From assembly GCA_021014945.1 (NCBI GenBank), contig MU266424.1, positions 1-64,000 of the forward strand: a stretch of 64,000 nt of DNA, written 5' to 3'. The position numbers were made by a program, and so were the translations under genes. Below the pieces are notes generated by a model. It saw only the letters and a program-made list of their open reading frames with translations. It ran no database searches and was not told the DNA's origin. Every line of letters begins with the position of its first letter. The stretch's first letter is position 1. Of this stretch, positions 55,521-64,000 are shown one piece after another. The stretch comes from Leucogyrophana mollusca (Eukaryota > Basidiomycota > Agaricomycetes > Boletales).

Positions 55521-57615
55521 TCACGTTGATATCACTGCGCCGTTGAGTACGGGCACCCGCCCTGATGCTTTGCGCTCCCCGAATATAACAGCAGCGGCAG
55601 CCTCAAGAGCTGCTGGAGTGTATTCGAAGCTCGCAAGGTATGCACCGGGAATGCCAGTCACGTTCATCAGATCATACGGCGCACAGCTTGCTAGGACAAT
55701 GACAGGTGTAGCAGGAACCAGATGTTCACGAAGCTTCTCGAGGTAGTCAAGCTGCCAGGTGCTGCGATCAGCGTTACGGGTGACGAAGATTATTGCTGCG
55801 ACCGTGGGAAGGACAGTAACAACTTCAGGAAGGACGTCGCCCGAGGAGGATGTGAGCCGCGAGTAAACGACGTGCTGGCAGGACCGTCGGCGCGCGACTG
55901 ATTCAGCAAAGGCGAGGTAGTGTGGCCCAGCAGTGTTCCTAACTTGGCCAGCATTCGTGCGAAGCAGCCCCTCGGCATCGTCCACTGCCTTGTTGAGGCT
56001 TTCCATCTCCGGTGTCATGACCAAAACTGGGCCACCCTCCTTGCCAATTACAGGGATCGGGCCCTGGATAAGAGCGGTGGAGGCAGCGTATGAGTCTGCA
56101 CTGAGTTTCGCGTTTGTGATGGTCAACTTGGCTAGAGTGCCTTCATCGAAGTCAGAGTGCAAAACGTCGTCCCACGTCCCAGCAAAAGTATCCTTCAATA
56201 AGGCAATCCTCTTTCCACTGCGCCTGAGGTCGTCTAGCGAGAGAGCGCCGCTTTCCGCGGCTTTGTACGTTTCCTCCACCGCCCCGCTCTGACGATCCAT
56301 GGTGTGACAGATCATCACGACATCCGCACCAGCTTGCAAGCTCATCACTCCTCCCTTTGGGCAACCATACTTCTCCGCAACGGCATCCATTTCGAGACAA
56401 TCCGTTACGATAACACCATCGAATCCCATTTCTCCTCTCAGCAGATCCGTGGTGATAGTTCTGGAGAGGGAACACGGTGTGTCGTCCCCGGTGACAAGGG
56501 GAAGTGCCATATGGCCTGTCATGATGGTGGCTATCTTTGCCTCGACGAGTCCCTGGAATGGTACCAGCTCCGTTTTGAGTATTTGTTCCTTGGATTTCTG
56601 GATCACGGGAAGAGCCAAGTGAGAGTCCACGTGGGTATCACCATGACCAGGAAAATGTTTAGCAGAGGGTGCCACCCCTCCTGCCGTCAAACCATTGCTG
56701 ACTGCCTTTGCGTACCGCGCAACTTCGTGTGGATCTGTTTGCAGAAGGTCAATCCGCTAGATGCATGCTCTATACGGGCATTTCGCACCATCTCCAAATG
56801 AACGCACTCCTAGAGAGAAGTACACACTTCAGTTTCAGTTACACAAAGCGACGTATGTGTGATTGCACTTGCCTATAACTGGGTTTCGGTGGTCGGAATT
56901 GACATCTGCGACCGGGCTATACGCCCAGTTGATTCCTTCCAGCTTCATTTCGCGTGCTGAAGCAGCTGAGCATTGCTCAGCGATGTCAGTTGAATTTGTT
57001 GCCGCTAACGCCATTGCGCCCGGGCTAGTGCCCCAGACAGGTGTGAGCATCAAGTAAAGTGGTACACGATATGTTACTGACAATTGTGTGCCCGCAGTAT
57101 ATTTGGCGGTGGAGCTGAATGCTGATACCAAACCTACATATGTATATGTTTCAAGATGTATTCTTCGGTCAAAGGAACTGCCTACCGTTCTCTTGATCGA
57201 TACCTATCATCAGTGGCTTGGAATGACCAGATTCTTTCGCGAGCTGCTGAAGGCCGCGCACTAGTCGGTGAACTTGTAAGACGCCTGCCAATATACGGAG
57301 AAACATCAAACAGTGAAAAAGAAGCACGGACTAACACTCACTCTGAACATTCCTCTTCATGAGAATGATATGTCTGTTCAGGCAATCAGATGCGGAGCAG
57401 GCAATCGCAACATGGCTCGAACGCACCCAACATGATAATCGCGGATAAGCGTCCTCGCATCCTCGCTGATTTCATGTCCATGAAATCCAAATACGAAGTG
57501 CTGCAGCCGTGGCAGGGCAGATGTTAGTCACTCAGTCAGCTAGCTTGGTATCGAGGCGCGGAAGACAGTTCACCTGTCCGATTTCGCGCTTGTCTGCCTC
57601 TGTGAGGACTACCAT
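55521..57615 (-). CDS. GH3 beta-N-acetylhexosaminidase-type enzyme (NagZ-like)
   Basis: Such enzymes release N-acetylglucosamine from glycans. The start at 57615 (MVVLTEADKREIGQ) is followed by HFVFGFHGHEISEDARTLIR, IILMKRNVQ, GHSKPLMIGIDQENG, LVSAFSS, FPGAMALAATN, INWAYSPVADVNSDHRNPVI, VRSFGDDPHEVARYAKAVSN, and KHFPGHGDTHVDSHLALPVI, which carries the catalytic His/Asp pair. GVIVTDCLEMDAV holds the nucleophile Asp. About 60 C-terminal residues follow a second Rossmann-like domain. No signal peptide is seen, so it is probably intracellular. Intron 56810-56872 has an AG|GCAAGT donor. Seven or more introns lie in the first third, none in the last 1.2 kb. It is divergent to the gene at 57835. Confidence 0.88.
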
Positions 57616-57834
57616 GGTGGCTCCAGAAGACCCGCAGGTTTCTGGCCATTTTTATGACCTCAAGGGCGGACCGCAGGCCGTCAACTCGATCATTCATTGA
57701 AGGTCTTGGGACCTTTCCAGTCGTGTTCCGCGTGGAAGCAATTCTGCGGAGTTTTAAAATATATCGTGTCCTTTATTGGTCCCGTATCGTGCATCTGCGC
57801 AAACCTCGTTGATTCGCATTTAAATTTCGACAAC

Positions 57835-59260
57835 ATGAAGGGCAAATCCCGTCAACCAGAACGCGATCGCTCCGAGGCAAGTCATCTTTGTCGACATCCG
57901 GCCCTTTACCGAAGGATTGACAGCCACGACAGGCACACACTGCAAAGCGTCCTCGTATTCAAGGGCCTGAAGGCTTCCAGAAACCGAAATCCTCCTATAA
58001 ACCACCAGAGAGCATCAAGAAATTCGTCTCTGCATTCGACACACCGACTGAATCATCGAGTAGCAAAGCTGAAGAGCGGCAATTAACGAAAGTCACCTCC
58101 AAAGATCGGATATCAGCAAAACCGGTGTCTAAGGGACAGGCTTCGCTGAAGCCCATCTCTCGCACAAGGCATGGGCCCCCACCGGATCCTTGCACTGAGT
58201 CTGCCAGTTCCTCAGAGGTCACGCACGGGATCGATCCTTCCACAGCCAAGCGACCATTGAAACCACCCATGTTTACGCATCCCCCACGCCCACCACAACC
58301 GGACCAGAAGTCAGTGCCGTCGACGTCAGGGATGGCCGCATTGAAACTCGCCCCAAAATTTCAGATGCTTACGGATTCGGAGGATCCCACGTCAACCATC
58401 CGAAAGCCACCTCCGATGCCTCTTGCTTCGACGAGCAAATCCACGACGTCTCTCAAGCCTCTGGCGCTGCCTCCTTTACCAGATCATCGCCCTACTTCGC
58501 CACAGAAGAACATGACGACAATCCTTACAACCAGCGTGGCTCATGCAACAGATCCAACCAAGGAGGGTGGTGGCGCTGAGATTTTGTCGTTATTCCTCCA
58601 ACAACATGGTCACAATTTTACGTCGCACACTGATCGTGAGCTCCAGAGAGGCGTGATGGTGAGTCCAGATAAGCGAGGCCGCGGCAAAGAACCAAAGTTC
58701 ATCCGGTGCGGTCAATTCACACCGCGATACTGCATACCTCTGCTGAGCCGCAGTTGCCTAGGGGTGGTCTTGCAGAGCGTGCGCAGCATCTTATGACCTG
58801 CTCTCGAACCGACTTTGCGCTCTGGCGTAGGCAAATGGAGCAGAAAATTGAGTCAATCACCCGCGTTTCAGCTGATTTACATCTCCGCATTCTTAAAGTG
58901 CTGCACATCACGCTTTCTCCGGATCGTCCGCGGACCATACCAGTGCCCCGCTCAGGACTTGCTTTGTGCCGCCTACGCAGCCGCCACAAAGGACTGAACG
59001 ATCTTCCGGATGGTACCTACGTCACACTGTTTTCTTTTTCATCTCCTGCATATGGTGGTCGTACTGTTAGCACAGCTGATGGTCTTGAGGAAGGGCGGGA
59101 AGTCCTCGCATGGATGCCTTGGCATAAGGTAGTTCTCACTGCTGATGCTGGAGGAGTCGTTTCACCGCAATTCCTGGAGGCTTTAGATGCTTTGAATCCC
59201 CCTCGCTGTCTGCTCTTCTGCTCTCGGTACCACATCGTCGCTCCCAAGCCTGGGTCTTAG
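57835..59260 (+). CDS. Protein of unknown function, Pro/Ser-rich N-terminal half
   Basis: The start at 57835 gives MKGKSRQPERDRSE. The first intron (57877-57932) must be GC-AG (GAG|GCAAGT) and leads to AHTAKRPRIQGPEGFQKPKS. A long Pro/Ser/Lys-rich disordered region follows. A second intron (58660-58744) joins RELQRGVM to PQLPRGGLAERAQHLM. The C-terminal part (ALWRRQMEQKIESITRVS, LHLRILKVLHITLSPDRPRT, LPDGTYVTLFSFSSPAYGGR, GREVLAWMPWHKV) looks folded, with a beta-rich end. I do not recognise the family. About 400 residues. The basic start and KRPRI suggest nuclear location, as inference. Confidence 0.65.
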
Positions 59261-59511
59261 AAATGCCCCTATACTTGGCTGCTGTGCATATGAACACTAC
59301 TATATTGATGTCGCTTGTAGCCTCTATACTACTCACCATCAGCAACCGTTTGCAGCGCAATCTTTGGGGTCGACTGCTTGTCCTTTACTGAGTCAATCAC
59401 AAAACGTCACTCGCACGTGACCGTCACACGCGACGCGTCACATTGACGCGTCCGAGACGGACAACGCTCGTCAATTTGAAATTTTGAACCATTACTCGTT
59501 TATCATCCGGA

Positions 59512-60333
59512 ATGCCAGGCAAGAAGGTTGCAAGACTACAGTCCCGCGCATCGTCTGTCTTCGAGGATGGTTCCGAACCCCAGTTATCGCAGAAAACCAC
59601 GGGCAGCGATAGTCCAGCTGATCATGAGTCAGTCTTTCCTACTTTCTGAGAAGTCGACATGTGGCCTGTTGAACGAAGGACGTGGTAGAATGTACGCCGC
59701 TGCAGCGAAGGAAATGAAAGGTTCCTTTTCAACCACCACACCTAGATCACTGACGAAATCATATGCAGCGGCTTGGTTAAAGGAGCACAAGGAGATCAAA
59801 GAGAGGGAGCGCAAGGCCCTGAGAACGACGGAGAAAAGGCTCGATAAATGCGTTCGAAATTCTCTATTTGATCTTCAGCGACGTACCCTTCCACTCATAA
59901 TGAACTGGCGGAGCAGCTACAGGACAAACAGGACGAAATTGGAGTCATCATGAAAGAAATGTAAGTCACGGGCCTCGTCGATTTCACTGTCAGGGGAAGC
60001 CAGCCACAATCGTGCTGAGAGAGTGCGCACGGGTAGCGAGAAGATATACACTGCTTTTCTCCTGGAATATGCTATGGTAGAAGACAAAAAGCGCAAGATT
60101 ACTACTGAAATCCTAGCGAAAGGGAAGGTCCTTATAGTACGTGGGCTACGCGTGTGGGCCTATTGCCTACTTATTGACATGTTGACTTCCTTAGCCTCTC
60201 GCGGTCCAAAGGCATCAAGCAATCATCGCACTCGGTTACAAAATCGAGGACGGCCAATTGAAGGGCATGGGAAAGGTGAAGGCCGCATGCAAAGGTACGC
60301 ACTCACCAACTCTCGCTCTCCAGTAGCTTGCTC
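59512..60333 (+). CDS. Coiled-coil protein of unknown function
   Basis: The start at 59512 gives MPGKKVARLQSRASSVFEDG and a Ser-rich head. Later exons give MYAAAAKEMKGSFSTT, SYAAAWLKEHKEIKERERKA, HNELAEQLQDKQDEIGVIMK (heptads), SEKIYTAFLLEYAMVEDKKR and LAVQRHQAIIALGYKIEDGQ. The pieces lie in different frames separated by short intron-like segments, for example a donor at 59960 (GTAAGTCACG). Exact borders are uncertain, as is the end (a stop near 60331 after KVKAACK). It is mainly helical. Such proteins are often cytoskeletal or chromosomal; no function is claimed. It may extend into the next entry. Confidence 0.5.
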
Positions 60334-60659
60334 CATTTTCGCTGGGATCAGATTTCACCGACCTTGCGAATTCCCTGTTATGATGCTAAGTTCCAGCCTG
60401 TGCTGTTGCACGTCTCCTTCTTGTCCGCTTCCTTGATCGCATCCAACCTGTAGCAAACCCGGTACCCATGTGCCGAACAAATTGTATTTATGCATCTGCA
60501 TTGCGTATCAGATTGGTTGTAACCGCTGCCTTTCCCGCGACACTTCATCCTGTTCCTTAACGTTGATGTGGCTCACACCGTTGCCCTTTGCAACCTCGAA
60601 TCATTGCTGTTGATCTGTCTTGTCAGACACTGTTGCTTGATGCTTGAGGAAATTTCCCC

Positions 60660-61237
60660 GCAATCCTAGCGCAGCAGTTCCCCCTGGCTCAACAGGATCA
60701 TCTGACACACCGGATCGCATCGCTGTCGTCTGTATCGGCCCCGTAAAATGCACTTCCACGCATCCTTCCGTGGTGCGTGTACTTTCTCGAGTTGGCTTAG
60801 CCAGCAACCAAAGTCTGGGGGCCGAGTACCACTATCAAGGATATACTCGACTGCTGGTTCAGATTACAAGGTGGAAGAACCGAAATATAGATTTGGGTGC
60901 CGATTATTTCCATGATAGTGATAACGAACTTGCGCGCCGTTTGTGCGAGCCCGAGTGGGACCTCGATCCAGTCGGCATCGTTCCGCTGGAGGATTCAGGC
61001 ACCTCAAAGCCAGAGTTGTCTAAGAGACTTCCAGCAGAACCACCACCCCGAGATAACGGATATGTACCTGTGATCAAGATGAACTGCATGTGTATCACAA
61101 AGATCTTGACTGACCTTGCTCAGGTGCAGTCCTTACAAAGTGGGACCTTCCCACTGAAACTCGTGGGGCCGCGTCCCGTATCACACCAGCAGCTGGATGC
61201 ACCGACGGCTCGTATTGACCCTCCACCCCAGATATGA
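60660..61237 (+). CDS. Open frame of unknown function, start unclear
   Basis: The frame reads STGSSDTPDRIAVVCIGPVK, HPSVVRVLSRVGLASNQSLG, YTRLLVQITRWKNRNIDLGA and LCEPEWDLDPVGIVPLEDSG, ending PPPQI at 61237. The make-up is protein-like, but there is no ATG in frame before it, so it must be reached by splicing, either from its own 5' exon or from the coiled-coil gene upstream. I do not recognise it. Confidence 0.4.
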
Positions 61238-61775
61238 GCCCGGCAAACCGGCGGGGTAAGTCCTTTTGATTATCGTGAGGGTTGCCTCCGATCTTATAGG
61301 AGCTGGTGCACTGAATCGGCTAAGTAGCCGACTCCTAGTCGCAGTTAGCGCGAATCCTTCGGGATACATGACGTGAAGACTTACTTAGATACTGTCATAA
61401 TCGCAATTGGATGGCTAAGGTGCATGTGCAATACGAACGTGCTTTAGGTTGATACGGTAGTCGGCGGGTTCACCAAGGCGCCCCGATTGTCCAAGGGGGC
61501 AGGGTACGCCTTAGCTTACTGGTGGGCAGTCGATTGCAAGCCAAGCTGTGCTTCATAGCACTCCACCTACAAATGAAAACCCTTATAAGCCTCACGGATT
61601 CGCGTGCTCGACGGGCTTCCAAACCCCGAGGCCTGCCGAAGATCAAATTGGAGTAAATTGCTTCACAAGTTCATGGGCGCTCATTGCATACTGTATAGGG
61701 TAACTATGGGGGCCATCTGCGAAGGTCTATTATGCATAACAACCCCTCCAAACCGCATCAACGATCCAACATAGG
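61238..61775. other. Intergenic, no gene seen
   Basis: There is no conserved frame, tRNA or repeat that I can see in this 540-bp stretch between convergent genes. Confidence 0.4.
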
Positions 61776-63050
61776 CTAGGCAATGATTATGATCGTCTTA
61801 TCCGCGACACGCCATTCCGCCTTTGCAGTGTCTACTTCTAGATCGCGCATCCGCTTGAGGCTGAGCGCTGCGTCACCAGCGCCGCACTTCGCAAATGTAG
61901 CCACGAGCTCAGCATCCGATGCATCTAGGGTGATGTCAAGTTCATAGAGCGCAGGTATGTGAAGGATCACTCGACGCGGTTCTATATCAAGCGTAGATAT
62001 GGGTATCGCGGCGTGTGTCTGCAGATAGCACCATTACGTTGGATACCGCGGGGACGGGAGTGAATTTGGCTTACTAGTCCAGGCACATCGATAACTATGC
62101 GGATTTTTGATTGAATTTTAGTCCATGACCACGAGGGTGTTTGCGGTGTACTCGAAGAGACCGTTGCCTTCTTGAGGACCCCTTTAGGAGCATCGGCAAC
62201 TTCCGGCTTAGCGGTTGCAGTGGTGCTGCCTGGGGGGATTTCTTGAATGAGGCTGGTCGTGTCGCGGTGTTTAGGGTGCCCTTGGGGGTACAGCACTGTA
62301 GGCACTAAAACTTGCCGCGTTTCCGGTTTGCCTTTCGAGGCGATATTCGGTGTGCCGATCTGGCGGGACAAGGTTATCGAAGTCCGGGCTTCGACGCGCT
62401 GTAGAGCGAGCTCTGCGGAAAGGGGCGTGGGACGGGACCAAAGGAGTTAGACCAATATCTGGACTTACCAATGATAAACGTCTTGAATTCGGGATCTTTG
62501 AGTGTCCGTGATTTGATAGACGAGTTGAAGATACAGTCAAATACAACGGATGGCTGGCCGGCTGCATCGCGTACGTGAGAAGCTGGCGCTAAGAGCAGAG
62601 CGCACCGACGTGGCGCGGACACGGGCTGCCGGTGGGGCACCTCGGTAACAGCGAAAGCAGCACCGATCTAACTAAGATGGACAACAGGGAGCTAAAACAC
62701 CGACCTTTGTCAGTGTCTGGACGCCCGTCAGACACGACTACTGGGACAAACCAACCATCTGGATTTGATTCGTCTGGATCGTCGCCGAGCATTGCCTTGT
62801 GTATTGCATCCTCGCTTCCTGGAGGAGGCGGAGGAACGTTGGCGTCCCAAGCGATATTTAGGAAGATTTTAATTCCTTTCGAGATAGAGATTTGCGTGGG
62901 CGCTGAGGAATCCTGTAGGCCTTGGATATCGGAATGAACTAGAGAGCCATCAGAGGCTGTCCTGTGGACTACCGTCTGCTGGAGCGCCTTTGACTTTACG
63001 CAGAAACCTGGCACCGGATTCAACGTTACGGCTGTTTTGGGAGAGGACAT
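61776..63050 (-). CDS. PIH1: PIH1-domain protein of the R2TP co-chaperone complex
   Basis: Pih1 links Tah1/Hsp90 to the Rvb1/Rvb2 ATPases and helps assemble snoRNPs and PIKK kinases. The start at 63050 (MSSPKTAVTLNPVPGFCVKS) is followed by KGIKIFLNIAWDANVPPPPP, DGWFVPVVVSDGRPDTDK and AGQPSVVFDCIFNSSIKSRT, the core PIH1-N fold, then EFKTFIIG and ALQRVEARTSITLS. After a Ser/Thr/Pro linker a CS-like domain follows (KIRIVIDVPGL, THAAIPISTLDIEPRRVILH, ELDITL), ending at 61776. Domain order PIH1-N then CS fits the family; length about 370 residues. It shares a 236-bp divergent promoter with DAHP synthase. Confidence 0.8.
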
Positions 63051-63126
63051 GGCAGTGTGGCGTGAGAAATGAAATGTCCTTGAGTTTAGCAACGTTTGCA
63101 AACCCAAATCGAGAACAGATCGGATA

Positions 63127-63132
63127 TGACTC
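63127..63132 (+). promoter_or_regulatory. Gcn4/Cpc1-type site upstream of DAHP synthase
   Basis: TGACTC stands 155 bases before the ATG and about 47 before the TATA box. TGACTC is the core of the binding site of the fungal amino-acid-starvation factor Gcn4/Cpc1, which is known to act on DAHP synthase genes in yeast. A six-base word can occur by chance. Confidence 0.4.
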
Positions 63133-63178
63133 TACACCGAATAAAACGCAACACCGCAACAAAAAGCTGATCCTTTCG

Positions 63179-63188
63179 TATAAAAAGG
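63179..63188 (+). promoter_or_regulatory. TATA box of DAHP synthase
   Basis: TATAAAAAGG lies 99 bases before the ATG at 63287, within the shared divergent spacer. The match to the TATA consensus is good and the distance fits fungal core promoters. Confidence 0.5.
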
Positions 63189-63286
63189 TCAGCGATCTCC
63201 CCGGAAGTCCATTCAACATTTCCCCCACAGTCGCATACCACCACCAGCAGATTTTAGACACTGTACCATCTGTACTATCCTCCACG

Positions 63287-64000
63287 ATGACCTACAACGT
63301 TACACCCGTCCCTGACGCCGAGGATGACAAGCAAATGCAACAGTACATGCAGGACAGACGTGTCATCGGGGTACGTTGAGATTACTTGGGTCCCCCCCCC
63401 CTTAGCCTGACTTGACTTGCCCCCGATCAGTATGACCCTCTAGTCCAACCTGCTCTGCTCAGGCACGACATAACTCCAACAGAGGGTTCGCGCTTGACCA
63501 TCGCATCAGCACGCTTCAACTCTGCTAGAGTGCTCGCAGGACAAGATGACAGAGTACTTGTCATTGTTGGCCCTTGCTCGATTCACTCCCCTGAGCAAGC
63601 AGTGGAGTACGCGAAGCTTCTCAAGGCTAAAATGCCTACCTGGAACAACCTTCTCATTGTTATGCGAGCCTACTTGTACGCAACTTTCATCCTCTGCATA
63701 ATTACTCTTTTTAACGCAAATTTTGTCGACTTTACAGTGAAGTACGCTAAATTCATAAATGCGCTGTTAGCATACATTAATCTTTACCAATCACAGAAAC
63801 CCAGAACCACGGTTGGCTGGAAAGGTCTGATCAATGACCCGGTATGTACCTTCCCCATTCATGCTTCTCATCTTGGACTAAGAATTGTTCCCAGGACATC
63901 GATGGGTCTTTCCAGATCAACAAGGGCCTCCGAATTGCAAGACAACTTCTCTGTGATCTAACGGATCTCGGTGTCCCAGTTGGATCCGAATTACTTGATA
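63287..64000 (+). CDS. ARO3/ARO4: 3-deoxy-7-phosphoheptulonate (DAHP) synthase, 5' part
   Basis: The enzyme joins erythrose-4-phosphate and phosphoenolpyruvate, the first step of the shikimate pathway. The start at 63287 gives MTYNVTPVPDAEDDKQMQQY. Then come RRVIG, [60 protein letters not shown], LINDP, and DIDGSFQINKGLRIARQLL, all hallmarks of the type I (AroF/Aro4) family. RAYFEKPRT requires a 4-nt exon at 63738-63741. The gene leaves the window at VGSELLD, so the C-terminal half, including part of the active site and feedback-inhibition residues, is not seen. Aro3 and Aro4 types (phenylalanine or tyrosine inhibited) cannot be told apart here. Confidence 0.95.
63738..63741 (+). other. 4-nt micro-exon of DAHP synthase
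   Basis: The bases TGAA are flanked by GTACGC...TTTACAG (63676-63737, 62 nt) and GTACGC...TCACAG (63742-63796, 55 nt). Joined, GCC TAC TT + T GAA + AAA CCC reads AYFEKP, the invariant substrate-binding motif. Skipping the exon would remove Glu and shift the frame. Confidence 0.85.

Overview
The window is nuclear DNA of a filamentous basidiomycete, most likely an agaricomycete. Genes are dense, on both strands, and cut by many introns of about 40-65 bases with GT..CTRAC..AG signals. The left part carries a Plavaka-type (KDZ superfamily) DNA transposon, and one kinase belongs to the SRPK-like group that is expanded in mushrooms. No bacterial, organellar or rRNA/tRNA signatures were seen.

Left 25 kb (1-25.7 kb) is accessory and repeat-rich. 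It opens with the right part of a Plavaka element: a C2H2-headed transposase on the minus strand, frameshifted by a perfect 25-bp tandem duplication, and a divergent plus-strand companion gene. From 5.9 to 10 kb there are only relics: a small pseudogene, GTCTCC-rich repeats and dispersed repeats with second copies at 16.6-17.5 kb. From 10 to 25.4 kb lies a tandem array of five related minus-strand genes, named A, B, D, E and C from left to right. They encode an all-helical protein of about 390 residues that I do not recognise with certainty; its layout recalls the ClyA/HBL/Cry6-like group. A carries two stop codons, C has lost a splice acceptor, D and E are frameshifted near their C-termini, and B reads open through nine exons.

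Right 38 kb (25.7-64 kb) is a conserved housekeeping region. In order: NCS1 nucleobase-type permease (-), TKL-like kinase with C-terminal C1 zinc finger (+), a doubtful small gene (-), TSC2/tuberin RapGAP (+), GEN1/Yen1 Holliday-junction resolvase (-), two-LIM-domain protein (-), eIF5A (+), COG7 (+), Hrp1-like two-RRM protein (-), SRPK-like kinase (+), VHS-GAT (Lsb5-like) protein (-), GH3 beta-N-acetylhexosaminidase-type enzyme (-), two or three proteins I do not recognise (+), PIH1 of the R2TP complex (-), and the 5' part of DAHP synthase (+). Five pairs are divergent with about 220-360 bp between start codons. The DAHP synthase promoter shows a TATA box and a Gcn4-type TGACTC site.

The most unusual molecular features concern splicing. 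Conserved protein motifs force a 4-nt micro-exon in DAHP synthase and an 8-nt micro-exon in the LIM gene. GC-AG introns are needed in four conserved genes and at one homologous intron in three of the five tandem paralogs.
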